Positions 1 to 7,385 are shown, counted from the stretch's first letter. The stretch: DNA of 64,000 bases from JAVVEG01 sp041751425 (GCA_041751425.1 JBGSXL010000019.1:1-64000), one strand, 5' to 3'. The notes: a model not told the origin generated them from the letters alone. Numbers and translations: made by a program.

Positions 1-60
1 GGCCGCCCCGCAGGGGTGAGGGCGTCAGCTGCGCTGACACCCGAATCTATCATGCCGGAC
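1..60 (+). repeat. Compound hairpin repeat, copy 1 (cut by window edge)
   Basis: This is the right part of a repeat seen four times near the left edge (other copies at 141-217, 219-309 and 1399-1488). It contains the CCCCGCAGGGG hairpin, then a GTCAGC/GCTGAC stem, then the tail ending ATGCCGGAC. The GGCC/GGCC hairpin is cut by the edge, and any variable hairpin before it lies outside the window. It shows no coding signal. Confidence 0.85.
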
Positions 61-70
61 TCGGCTCAAC

Positions 71-96
71 AAAGCCTGCCTAGCGCAGGCTTTTTT
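71..96 (+). terminator. Intrinsic terminator
   Basis: A perfect 9-bp stem (AAAGCCTGC with GCAGGCTTT) closes a 5-nt loop and is followed by a run of T that ends at 96. It would terminate a plus-strand transcript that begins left of the window. It lies directly after repeat copy 1. Confidence 0.75.
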
Positions 97-140
97 GTGT
101 CTGGTGCACCCGGCTGAGATTCGAAATGCTCCATGTTCGA

Positions 141-217
141 TTGACTGCACAGCAGTCAAGACGGCCTTCAGGCCGCCCCGCAGGGGTGAGGATGTCAGCT
201 AAGCCGACCTCCGAATC
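141..217 (+). repeat. Compound hairpin repeat, copy 2
   Basis: The order of structures is: a variable hairpin (TTGACTGC, loop ACA, GCAGTCAA), then GGCC-TTCA-GGCC, then CCCC-GCA-GGGG, then a GTCAGC stem that is partly decayed here (its right arm reads GCCGACCTCC), ending CGAATC. The ATGCCGGAC tail of the other copies is missing because copy 3 follows at once, so copies 2 and 3 form a tandem of about 78 nt period. Confidence 0.85.
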
Positions 218-218
218 A

Positions 219-309
219 CAAACTGCGAGAGCAGTTTGGACGGCCTTCAGGCCGCCCCGCAGGGGTGAGGGCGTCAGCTGCGCTGACACCCGAATCAATC
301 ATGCCGGAC
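219..309 (+). repeat. Compound hairpin repeat, copy 3
   Basis: Same layout as the other copies. The variable hairpin here is CAAACTGC, loop GAGA, GCAGTTTG. The constant GGCC and CCCC hairpins follow, then GTCAGC-TGC-GCTGAC, then the tail CGAATCAATCATGCCGGAC. The stem bases of the variable hairpin differ from copies 2 and 4, but both arms change together. Confidence 0.88.
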
Positions 310-472
310 TAGGCTTAATCATGCCGGCCTCTACGCCAACACTTCACCTATTGATTGTTTTAGTCGGTGTTCAAAAACGTTTTGCGCTTTGATAACCGCA
401 CCCAATATCGAATATTTTAGATTCCAAGCCCACAATATTACAAAATTGATCTCGGTCCTCAGGAACAGTTTG

Positions 473-766
473 TTATGCGGCGTCGAATATAATTTTATGT
501 ACATTTCGTAATTCTAAGTTTTGCTCCGCGTGCCATAAATCATAATTCGCCTGCATTGCCAGCCAACTCTCAGGACTCCTACCTAAAGCTTTTGATAACC
601 GCAGAGCCATTTCTGGGCTTATTCCACTCTGTAGCTTCAAGATTCTGTTTAGGGTTGACGCAGCCACGCCGAGTTGAACTGCAAGATAGCGGCAGCTTAA
701 GTCGAATGGCTTCATATATGTCGCCCAGATAAACTCCCCAGGGTGGGGCGGGTTATGCATAGCCAT
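473..766 (-). CDS. higA: HigA-family antitoxin
   Basis: This is a 97-aa helix-turn-helix antitoxin of the HigA/VapI group. The family N-terminus HPGE is at residues 8-11, and an XRE-type HTH covers about residues 25-75. In this family the protein neutralises the HigB RNase and represses its own promoter. It follows higB directly: the TAA stop of higB and the ATG here overlap as TAATG. The toxin-first order is typical of higBA and not of relBE. The pair sits about 520 bp inside a presumed integrated element, where toxin-antitoxin modules often stabilise the element (inference). Confidence 0.93.
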   Translation of the reverse strand: MAMHNPPHPGEFIWATYMKPFDLSCRYLAVQLGVAASTLNRILKLQSGISPEMALRLSKALGRSPESWLAMQANYDLWHAEQNLELRNVHKIIFDAA

Positions 767-1044
767 TAGTGATAATCCTCATAATTCAATATATACACGT
801 TGCCCTCAGTAAATTCGAAAGTAAGTCGCCAATTTCCACTTACTGAGATGGCCCAAGTTCCTTTCCGACTTCCCTTCAACGGATGTAGCTGATAGCCAGG
901 AATGTCTAAATCGTCAATTTCAATGGCGGTATCCAAAGCTCCTAATTGGAATCGGAGCTTGACCGAGTGCTTGGCTTGGATGCCTTTCGTGCTCCCAGTT
1001 TCGAAGAACAGGCGCAATCCCTTGTGCTTGAAAGACTTGATCAT
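766..1044 (-). CDS. higB: HigB-family toxin (RelE-like mRNA interferase)
   Basis: This 92-aa protein has the usual length of HigB toxins. It opens with the family pattern MIKSFKHKGL followed by an aromatic-rich segment, and it ends with the RelE-fold strand pattern NWRLTFEF then YILNYEDYH. Known members cleave mRNA on the ribosome. The start is ATG at 1044. No Shine-Dalgarno sequence precedes it, and the promoter -10 box ends only 6 nt before the ATG, so the mRNA may be leaderless. The operon is toxin then antitoxin, with autoregulation expected at the inverted repeat that overlaps the promoter. Confidence 0.93.
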   Translation of the reverse strand: MIKSFKHKGLRLFFETGSTKGIQAKHSVKLRFQLGALDTAIEIDDLDIPGYQLHPLKGSRKGTWAISVSGNWRLTFEFTEGNVYILNYEDYH

Positions 1045-1047
1045 GAT

Positions 1048-1078
1048 GACAGTGTAGCGCGTTGCGCAACACTGTCAA
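1048..1078 (-). promoter_or_regulatory. higBA promoter with embedded operator
   Basis: On the minus strand TTGACA (1078-1073) and TACACT (1056-1051) are separated by 16 nt. An 8-bp inverted repeat, GACAGTGT (1048-1055) and ACACTGTC (1069-1076), covers most of both boxes, so HigA binding would block RNA polymerase. The expected transcription start falls at or beside the higB ATG at 1044. Confidence 0.75.
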
Positions 1079-1283
1079 GCCGTATAACATTTGTATAGTC
1101 GCTTGCCTGCAAATTGGTAAAAACGCGCATGCATGTTATCCACGATTGCGAGGCAGAATCCCATTGCTCTCAAGCAATGCCAATAATCTCTGATTCGTAA
1201 AACTCAAGCAGGCTCAATTAATAAATCTGACCAAGATCGCAAGCAATTGATATTTAGTTGGATATTTACGTGATAGTTCCAAT
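1079..1283. other. Gene-free stretch at the end of the presumed integrated element
   Basis: About 200 bp between the higBA promoter and the tRNA-Arg fragment. I see no open reading frame, hairpin or repeat. In an integrated element this is where integrase or recombination-directionality binding sites near the attachment site could lie, but no such site is recognisable by eye. Confidence 0.4.
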
Positions 1284-1328
1284 CTACGAACTAAGGGGTC
1301 GCATGTTCGAATCATGCCAGGTGCACCA
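1284..1328 (+). other. tRNA-Arg(ACG) 3'-half fragment, likely attachment site
   Basis: The block starts exactly at the anticodon loop CTACGAA (anticodon ACG). It continues through the 3' anticodon-stem strand CTAAG, the variable loop, and a perfect T-arm (GCATG, loop TTCGAAT, CATGC), and ends CAGGTGCACCA. The bases before the anticodon loop do not pair with CTAAG, and no D-arm or 5' acceptor strand exists, so only the 3' half is present. Tyrosine integrases commonly recombine at the anticodon loop of tRNA genes and leave such a duplicated 3' half at the distal element end. The native terminator follows, so the element should lie to the left and the old chromosome to the right. Confidence 0.85.
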
Positions 1329-1365
1329 AATTAAAAAGCCCACTTTTAAGTGGGCTTTTTAATTT
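1328..1365 (+). terminator. tRNA-Arg terminator (18-bp perfect stem)
   Basis: The two arms 1328-1345 and 1348-1365 pair perfectly around a 2-nt loop. The GC core is AGCCCACTT with AAGTGGGCT, flanked by A-runs and T-runs, so it can terminate in both directions. It begins at the CCA end of the tRNA fragment and is best read as the original terminator of the tRNA gene. Confidence 0.88.
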
Positions 1366-1398
1366 GTGGTATCCGACGGGTGAGAACATGCCGTTCGA

Positions 1399-1488
1399 CA
1401 AAACGCGCAGCGTTTTGGACGGCCTTCAGGCCGCCCCGCAGGGGTGAGGATGTCAGCTAAGCTGACATCCGAATCAATCATGCCGGAC
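1399..1488 (+). repeat. Compound hairpin repeat, copy 4
   Basis: The most regular copy. It holds a variable hairpin (CAAAACGC, loop GCA, GCGTTTTG), GGCC-TTCA-GGCC, CCCC-GCA-GGGG, a perfect 10-bp stem GGATGTCAGC/GCTGACATCC with loop TAA, and the tail CGAATCAATCATGCCGGAC. It lies outside the presumed element, right after the tRNA-Arg terminator. Its tail contains the last codons of the neighbouring frameshifted toxin gene. Confidence 0.9.
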
Positions 1489-1801
1489 CCGCTCCAACAT
1501 CCTACTACGCACCAATTTCTTCCATTTCTCTGGAGCTTGTTTCGGATGGAACACTGCAAGGATAAGAATAAACTCTTCTTCATCCCGATACAGAACAGCA
1601 TGGGGAAAAGTCTCTAGTGGCCAACGCCGCACATCATGTTCAAGAACCTGCATTGCCAATGGCCGACTTGCGACAGCTCTTACAGCGATCTCTACGGCTG
1701 ATTGAAATCTAAAAGCCAACTCAGGGTTAAATCTTGCGGTAATAAAGTTTTTCTCGTCGAACATCCTCAATAGCGGATTGCAGGAAGCGAACAGATTTCA
1801 A
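1474..1801 (-). pseudogene. ParE/RelE-type toxin, frameshifted near its N-terminus
   Basis: Read from a TTG at 1801 that overlaps the antitoxin stop (TTGA), the frame starts MKSVRFLQSAIEDV, a typical ParE beginning, but soon reaches a stop. The rest of the family pattern is in another frame: TARFNPELAFRFQSAVEIAV, then FPHAVLYRDEEEFILILAVFHP. Skipping one C near 1759 joins the two parts, so a single-base insertion (or an assembly error) is the simplest explanation. A shorter protein could start at ATG 1764, but it would lack the first helix. The last codons lie in repeat copy 4, so insertion of the repeat may also have replaced the original C-terminus. Confidence 0.78.
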
Positions 1802-2034
1802 CGATCATCCATCTGCAATTCAGAAAATACATCTTCTGCTGGAATTGCCTGCTCTTCACCCCGACGGTAAGCCTCATATCTTCGATTGGCTTCGCGTAAC
1901 CAAACTTGCTCGACCTGCCTGGGGTCAACCTCAGGACGATCCTCAATGCTTTCCAGTAGTTGCATTACCAACTTGGCCCTATCTTCTCTGGGAAGGGAAA
2001 GTGCTTCTGTTTCAATAGCTTTTGCAGTCGTCAT
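1798..2034 (-). CDS. Addiction-module antitoxin (unstable antitoxin family)
   Basis: This 78-aa acidic protein matches the addiction-module component family (TIGR02574/PF09720 type). It has an N-terminal helix with the pattern LSLPREDRAKLVMQLLESIE and a middle motif W..EA.RR..AY..GE, followed by ..PAEDVFSEL. Such proteins pair with ParE/RelE toxins encoded immediately downstream, as here, with the two genes overlapping. With the toxin broken, the antitoxin may be a survivor that no longer has a target. The assignment rests on family resemblance by eye. Confidence 0.85.
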   Translation of the reverse strand: MTTAKAIETEALSLPREDRAKLVMQLLESIEDRPEVDPRQVEQVWLREANRRYEAYRRGEEQAIPAEDVFSELQMDDR

Positions 2035-2166
2035 AATTTCCTCGTACAGTATTTATCATCTAAACCGTACTGGCCCTTGGTAAGAAAATGAAGCCAAAAA
2101 ACATAAAACAAGTATAGTGCACACCGGCGCACTTTACGAATTGCCTATTTTCTTTCAACCAGCTAG

Positions 2167-2595
2167 TCAAGACGTCCGACCAACACCTCCACCCCGCACC
2201 CGCCCAACCAACCACCACCCCAACCAAGCCATCGGCAAATAAGCCCCCACCAGATCCACCACGTTAAACCAAAGTGGCGAAGGCAGAAGAACCACATTCG
2301 TAATCCCCCCGGCAAGAAACACCACCCCAATGCTCATGGCATACCGCTGCTGGTGACTGGAAGCTATCACAGTCACCACAGCGGCCCCCACTAGTGTACC
2401 CAGTGCATGTGCCAGAAACGGGAATATAAAGTGTTTAAATTCAAAGAGATGCATCGATTCCTGCAAGCCTTCCAAGGTGGTTGCGTCGACTCCAGCTGGC
2501 GGAGGGATAATGCTGCCACTCACCATGATCAAGCTCATATTGACCACACCTCCGACAAGCACGCCCAATACGAGCGCAATAATATTCTTCAACAT
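2167..2595 (-). CDS. Hypothetical four-helix membrane protein
   Basis: I do not recognise a named function. From the ATG at 2595 it gives 142 aa starting MLKNIIALVLG. This start has an AAGGAG sequence about 10 nt upstream, whereas a longer reading to 2682 adds a polar stretch without such a site. About four hydrophobic segments are visible: residues 3-28, 50-75, 82-102 and 107-130. The C-terminus is Arg/Gly-rich. The protein resembles small inner-membrane proteins annotated only as hypothetical. It stands alone, divergent from the metallopeptidase gene at 2821. Confidence 0.75.
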   Translation of the reverse strand: MLKNIIALVLGVLVGGVVNMSLIMVSGSIIPPPAGVDATTLEGLQESMHLFEFKHFIFPFLAHALGTLVGAAVVTVIASSHQQRYAMSIGVVFLAGGITNVVLLPSPLWFNVVDLVGAYLPMAWLGWWLVGRVRGGGVGRTS

Positions 2596-2820
2596 TGACA
2601 GGGTTCTCCTTTTTCCAGAGTCATTAACTGCTGCCAGCCTAGGATATTCTTGAATGCTTTCTCCCGCCATAAAATTTCTCAAATGGGAATATAGATTCTC
2701 CAGCGTGTCAAACCATGTTAGCTTGATAGACTCTATAACAAGCTTTCACCGCTTTATTTGCCAATATACACCGTTGTTGAGAAAGCTCCTGACGAGGCAA
2801 TTCAATAAGTAATTACCCCT

Positions 2821-3918
2821 ATGAAACTGTTTACTTGCACCAACTGTGGCAACCGATTGTACTTCGACAATATCAGCTGTACCCGTTGTCATGCCGAACT
2901 GGGATATATCCCTGATGAAGATCGCCTGGTAGCTCTGGAAGCCTGCGAATATGAGGACATCTGGGTAGCGACCGGCGAATCAAGAATGCACCGTAAATGC
3001 AGCAATTATTCGGGCCTCGGTGTTTGCAACTGGTTGGTCGATGCTGATGATGAGGAGCCTTTCTGCATATCCTGCCGCCTGAACCGAACCATTCCGGATC
3101 TTGATGTGCCGGGGAATCGCGAACATTGGCAAATTATGGAAACGGAAAAGCGCCAGTTGATTTATTCTTTAATTCGGCTTGGGCTCACCGTGAATCCCCG
3201 CAGTACCCATCCGGATGGATTGGAGTTTGATTTTCTGGCGAACATAGCCACGCCGTTCAATGATGAGAAGCCAGTTGTCACAGGACATAAGGCTGGATTG
3301 ATTACCATCAATATCGCCGAAGCAGATCCGGTGGAGCGCTCACGTATTCGTCATAAAATGAACGAGCCATATCGCACCATACTCGGTCACTTGCGGCATG
3401 AATCGGGACACTTTTATTGGGACAACCTGATTCGCAACTGTGAGCATTCCGAAACCCTGTTAAAGGAGTTCAGAGAACTGTTTGGTGATGAGCGTCTGAG
3501 CTATGCACAGGCCATGCGGGACTATTATCAGAAAGGCGCCCCACTGGATTGGCAACAACATTATGTCAGTGCCTATGCCAGCATGCACCCCTGGGAGGAC
3601 TGGGCGGAAAGCTGGGCGCATTATCTGCATATCGTCGATACACTGGACACGGCTTGGCAGTTTGGACTGCGTGTACGCCCCAAGGCCGGCGATGATGAGT
3701 CATCCAACGTTAAGCACAATTTCGACCCGTATTGCGAAACCAGTATCGATACAATGATTGAGCACTGGTTGCCTTTGGCATTGGCCCTGAACAGTCTGAA
3801 CCGCAGCATGGGGCATGAATATGCTTACCCATTTGTCTTGAGTCAGAAAGCGACCATCAAGCTGGGGTTTCTGCATAAAGTCATATTGGAATGCCGCGGG
3901 AAGGAAGAGCCCCTGTAG
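2821..3918 (+). CDS. Zinc-ribbon putative metallopeptidase (COG4307 type)
   Basis: This 365-aa protein has a four-cysteine zinc ribbon at the N-terminus (C6, C9, C20, C23). A second cysteine set (C60, C69, C82, C85) follows, then an alpha/beta region, then a zincin-like HESGH motif at residues 193-197. Further conserved Trp/Glu/His residues, such as WEDWAESWAHYLH, lie downstream. This matches the putative zinc-binding metallopeptidase family (PF15887/COG4307), whose substrates are unknown. There is no signal peptide, so it is likely cytoplasmic. It is a single gene with its own upstream region. Confidence 0.88.
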   Translation: MKLFTCTNCGNRLYFDNISCTRCHAELGYIPDEDRLVALEACEYEDIWVATGESRMHRKCSNYSGLGVCNWLVDADDEEPFCISCRLNRTIPDLDVPGNREHWQIMETEKRQLIYSLIRLGLTVNPRSTHPDGLEFDFLANIATPFNDEKPVVTGHKAGLITINIAEADPVERSRIRHKMNEPYRTILGHLRHESGHFYWDNLIRNCEHSETLLKEFRELFGDERLSYAQAMRDYYQKGAPLDWQQHYVSAYASMHPWEDWAESWAHYLHIVDTLDTAWQFGLRVRPKAGDDESSNVKHNFDPYCETSIDTMIEHWLPLALALNSLNRSMGHEYAYPFVLSQKATIKLGFLHKVILECRGKEEPL

Positions 3919-3994
3919 GATTACGGGCATATTTGCGGTAGCATCAATGCGCGATAAACAAAATAACAGGCGTTAATAATAACAAGGAGCCACT

Positions 3995-5125
3995 ATGATC
4001 AAGTCACCCAGATTGTTCACCGCTGCCACCTGTATGAGTGTTGCTCTGCTCACAGGCTGTGCCAATACCGCGCCGGGCGGGAGTTTTATCACGGGCGAAG
4101 GTATACCCAACCCGAATCCAGTAGTCACCCAGAATTGGGGCGAATTGCCCGCAGGTCGCCAATGGGGATCAACGGCTGGTGTTGATATAGATCCGATCGA
4201 TGGTCATGTCTGGGCCTACGAGCGTTGCGGAGCTGGCAGTTTCGGTTCTGGTGTACCCATCAATTGCGACAGCAATCCCGTGGCACCCATTTTCAAATTT
4301 GACAGACATACCGGAGCAGTTCTGGCCAACTTTGGCGCCGGCGTCATGGTGACTCCACACGGTATTCATGTAGATAGTGAAGGCAATGTGTGGGTAACCG
4401 ACTTTGCTACCAATGCCGCGGAAACTAAAGGGCAGCAGGTACACAAATTTAGTCCCACAGGAGAACTGCTGTTGAGTCTTGGCACACCAGGCAAGACCGG
4501 CAACGACAGCGCGCATTTTAATCAACCTAATGATGTGGTTATCGGGCCCGATGGCAGTATCTACGTGTCAGACGGTCACAGTGGTCAGGGAATGACCAGC
4601 AATCAGGCTATGGCGGAAGGGCGTGCCAATGGGCAGACAGCCCGCGTTATGAAGTTTGCGCCAGATGGCAGGTTTATCAAGCAATGGGGTCAGATCGGTG
4701 TGCTTCATGGCGAGTTCCGTACGCCGCATGCGCTGGAATTCGATTCGCGCGGTCGTTTGTGGGTAGCCGACAGAGGTAATCATCGCCTGGAAATTTTTGA
4801 TCAGGAAGGTAACTACCTGGAGTCACGCTATGCATTCAGCCGCGTCAGTGGCATCTTCATTACCGATGATGACATGCTGTACGCCATCGATTCAGAGTCC
4901 AGCCCCACAAACCATGTAGGGTGGCGCAATGGAATACGTATTGGGCATATGGACCACGATCATGTGACAGGATTCATTCAGCCGTTTGAACGCGAAGACC
5001 GCGTTTATCAGGGAACGGCAGGTGAGGGTGTTGCTGTCGATGCCGATGGTAATGTGATTGCTGCGGAAGGACCCAATTCATTGAGTCAGGCGGGCGGGGC
5101 GTTTACGCGATATACCGCACAATAA
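3995..5125 (+). CDS. NHL-repeat beta-propeller lipoprotein
   Basis: This 376-aa protein has a lipobox-like signal (ALLTGC, Cys at about 22) and is probably anchored in the envelope. It contains NHL-type propeller repeats: DPIDGHVWAYERCG, GIHVDSEGNVWVTD, DVVIGPDGSIYVSD, LEFDSRGRLWVADRGNHR and VAVDADGNVIAAEG. It resembles bacterial proteins annotated as peptidyl-alpha-hydroxyglycine alpha-amidating lyase-like, but the enzyme activity is not established for bacterial members. The start has a good AAGGAG site. A paralogous protein is encoded at 58967-60109. Confidence 0.85.
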   Translation: MIKSPRLFTAATCMSVALLTGCANTAPGGSFITGEGIPNPNPVVTQNWGELPAGRQWGSTAGVDIDPIDGHVWAYERCGAGSFGSGVPINCDSNPVAPIFKFDRHTGAVLANFGAGVMVTPHGIHVDSEGNVWVTDFATNAAETKGQQVHKFSPTGELLLSLGTPGKTGNDSAHFNQPNDVVIGPDGSIYVSDGHSGQGMTSNQAMAEGRANGQTARVMKFAPDGRFIKQWGQIGVLHGEFRTPHALEFDSRGRLWVADRGNHRLEIFDQEGNYLESRYAFSRVSGIFITDDDMLYAIDSESSPTNHVGWRNGIRIGHMDHDHVTGFIQPFEREDRVYQGTAGEGVAVDADGNVIAAEGPNSLSQAGGAFTRYTAQ

Positions 5126-5146
5126 AAGTAAGATTTTTTAAATGAG

Positions 5147-5182
5147 AAGCCGGAGACATGGCAACGTGTCTCCGGCTTTTTT
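5147..5182 (+). terminator. Intrinsic terminator between convergent genes
   Basis: A 12-bp stem (AAGCCGGAGACA with TGTCTCCGGCTT) with an 8-nt loop is followed by T residues. It ends the propeller gene on the plus strand. It lies 30 bp before the stop of the convergent S9 peptidase gene. Confidence 0.9.
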
Positions 5183-5212
5183 GTTTCTACGTTCAGGCTT
5201 TCTTCTTAAACC

Positions 5213-7198
5213 CTACAAATACCTGTCCAGAAAGTCCTTGATTGCCCGATAGCCACGTATCTCATTTTCCCGTTTTACAAAACCATGCCCTTCATCATCG
5301 AAGATCACATACTCAACGGGCACTTCATTGGCGCTGACTGCAGCAACTAGTTCATCAGACTCTATTTGCAATACGCGCGGGTCATTGGCTCCCTGTAAAA
5401 CAATCAATGGTTTCTCAATCTGGTGAGCGTGGAACAAGGGTGAGATTCTGCGCAGGCGTTCGCCGTCAACGGCCGGGTCGCCCATTTCAGCATACAGGGC
5501 ATCGCGTTGGGCTTCCCACCATGGCGGAATGCTTTCCAATGTGCGAATCCAATTGGTGACACCGAAGATGTTAACACCAACATCGAACACGTCCGGCGCG
5601 AATGCCAGGGCAGCGGCAACCATGTAACCGCCGTAACTGCCACCGATAATGCCAACACGCTCAGCGTCTACCCAATCATAGCTGGCCAGGAAATCCTTGC
5701 TGGCAACAACATCGCCCAGATCGCACTCGCCATGGCAACGATCGTCGGCCGAGAAAAAGCTTTTACCATAGCCTGAGCTGCCTCGGTTGTTGATATCGAA
5801 AATCGCATAGCCGCTGTTTACCAGATACTGGATCTGTGCGCGATAGCCAATGCGTGCCTGACCGCCGGGCCCACCATGCACCTGAACCAGCATGGGCACT
5901 TTATTATCTGCGCTGGCGCCATGTGGTTTATAAAGAATGCCAGGTATTTCCATGCCATCGTAAGAGATGAAACGCACAACTTCGCCATCGACAAGATGCT
6001 CTGCATCAATCTCGGGATTCAGTGCCCGGGTGAGTGGGCGGGGTTCACTACCCTGCATATCTGCAATATACAGGTCACTGGGAATGCGGCTGTCGTTGAC
6101 ATAAAGCGCAACCCGCGAATCATCGGCAGAAAAGGCGATGCCGGTCAGATTGCCGGGAGGTAAGGGTGGCAGTTCCAATTCGCTATGATCAGCTGCGCTG
6201 AGAAGTCGTACTTTTGTACGTGCATCTTCATTGGCAGCGATCAACAGATAATTACCACCGCGGGAGCGACTCGCTCCCATCAGGTCCCAATCAAGTTTAA
6301 GAATCTCTGCGTCAGTGTCGTCAGTCAAATCGCGTCGCATCAGATAGCTGAACTCGTGGTCCAGATCAGTCGTGTAGTAAAGAGCACTGCTGTCTGCGCT
6401 GAACGCGGAGGGGGCATTTGACACAATCGAATCAGGATGACTTATCAATTCTCGCGTTTCACCGCTTTCACGGTCAAACAAAAGAATATCGGAGTCATTG
6501 GTCAGTTGTACACGCGCCAAAGCAATGTAACGGCCATCCGGCGAAATTGATCCAACAAATCCCGCTCCATCGTTTTGGAAAATCATTTCGCGTTCCAAAT
6601 TGACGGTATCGTATTCGTACACATCAAAAAATCCCGGGTCGCGCTCATTGGAGCTGATCCAGAAAGATTGTCCATCGGCACTAAAGCCATGAAACGAGGA
6701 AAGCAGATTATCACCGGGCGTCAGATCGCGAATGTTGCCATCAAGTTCGCGCAGATAAATATGACTTAGTTCATTGCCGCCGATATCGCTGCTGTACAGC
6801 ATGCGTTCATCGTGCGGGAAATACGCAATACTGAAAATGGCATTGTCATTGGAGTCAGTCAGTTGTTGAGCTTCATCCGCATCAATTGCCTGTGCATACG
6901 CGTTAAATACGCCACTGCGATTGCTGGAAAAAAGTATGCGCTGACCATCGGATGAGAAACTTGCGCCGCCAATGCGTTCGGTATCCATGAATTGCTCGAT
7001 ACTGTATTGCGGGACTTCCGGCGCGGCAACAGCTGGTGTTGATACCGTAGCGCTTTCCTGTGCTTCCATTGCTGTATCTGTCTCGACATTTTCGGAACAA
7101 CTGACAAACGCGAGTAGTAGCAAACATAGCAAGGTAGTGCGGGTGCATGAATCGCTTACAAGATTAATGAGGAAACCTGGTCGCAGTTTGCGTTGCAT
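5213..7198 (-). CDS. S9-family prolyl-oligopeptidase-like serine peptidase
   Basis: From ATG 7198 (AGGAGAT site upstream) the protein has 661 aa. An earlier start at 7276 would only add a hydrophilic leader. A lipoprotein-type signal (LLAFVSC) precedes a TolB-like beta-propeller with repeated DG..I.FSSNR-type strands over about residues 60-400. The C-terminal alpha/beta-hydrolase domain carries the nucleophile in GGSYGG (S521), then D606 in GANDPR and H638 in EGHGF, a full triad. Members cleave short, often Pro-containing peptides. A periplasmic or outer-envelope role in peptide use fits the other secreted peptidases in the window. Confidence 0.93.
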   Translation of the reverse strand: MQRKLRPGFLINLVSDSCTRTTLLCLLLLAFVSCSENVETDTAMEAQESATVSTPAVAAPEVPQYSIEQFMDTERIGGASFSSDGQRILFSSNRSGVFNAYAQAIDADEAQQLTDSNDNAIFSIAYFPHDERMLYSSDIGGNELSHIYLRELDGNIRDLTPGDNLLSSFHGFSADGQSFWISSNERDPGFFDVYEYDTVNLEREMIFQNDGAGFVGSISPDGRYIALARVQLTNDSDILLFDRESGETRELISHPDSIVSNAPSAFSADSSALYYTTDLDHEFSYLMRRDLTDDTDAEILKLDWDLMGASRSRGGNYLLIAANEDARTKVRLLSAADHSELELPPLPPGNLTGIAFSADDSRVALYVNDSRIPSDLYIADMQGSEPRPLTRALNPEIDAEHLVDGEVVRFISYDGMEIPGILYKPHGASADNKVPMLVQVHGGPGGQARIGYRAQIQYLVNSGYAIFDINNRGSSGYGKSFFSADDRCHGECDLGDVVASKDFLASYDWVDAERVGIIGGSYGGYMVAAALAFAPDVFDVGVNIFGVTNWIRTLESIPPWWEAQRDALYAEMGDPAVDGERLRRISPLFHAHQIEKPLIVLQGANDPRVLQIESDELVAAVSANEVPVEYVIFDDEGHGFVKRENEIRGYRAIKDFLDRYL

Positions 7199-7385
7199 GG
7201 GCGTATCTCCTGATACTGGTTTTAGAGTGTATTTTTGTCTGAAAATGACAAAGAATTCCTTTGCACGACCAGGCATGAGACTGAACTAAACACGGTAAGT
7301 TCCCTGTCTATTCAGAACACCTGCACATTTGGTCGTGACCATGTCATGTTTGAATGAGATATTGCACATGATATAGGATGAGGAC

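Noticed and set aside
1..309. CRISPR-like or integron attC-like array
   Set aside because: There are only three copies here with structured, unequal spacing and no regular unique spacers. No cas genes, no integrase and no attC core sites (GTTRRRY) are visible.
80..392. Short reading frames across the repeat copies on both strands
   Set aside because: Their peptides (for example the LTPAGRPEGR string) come from the repeat itself and recur in each copy. No ribosome sites or conserved protein pattern supports them.
1284..1328. Complete tRNA-Arg gene
   Set aside because: The acceptor 5' strand, D-arm and 5' anticodon-stem strand are absent; the sequence upstream of the anticodon loop does not pair with CTAAG.
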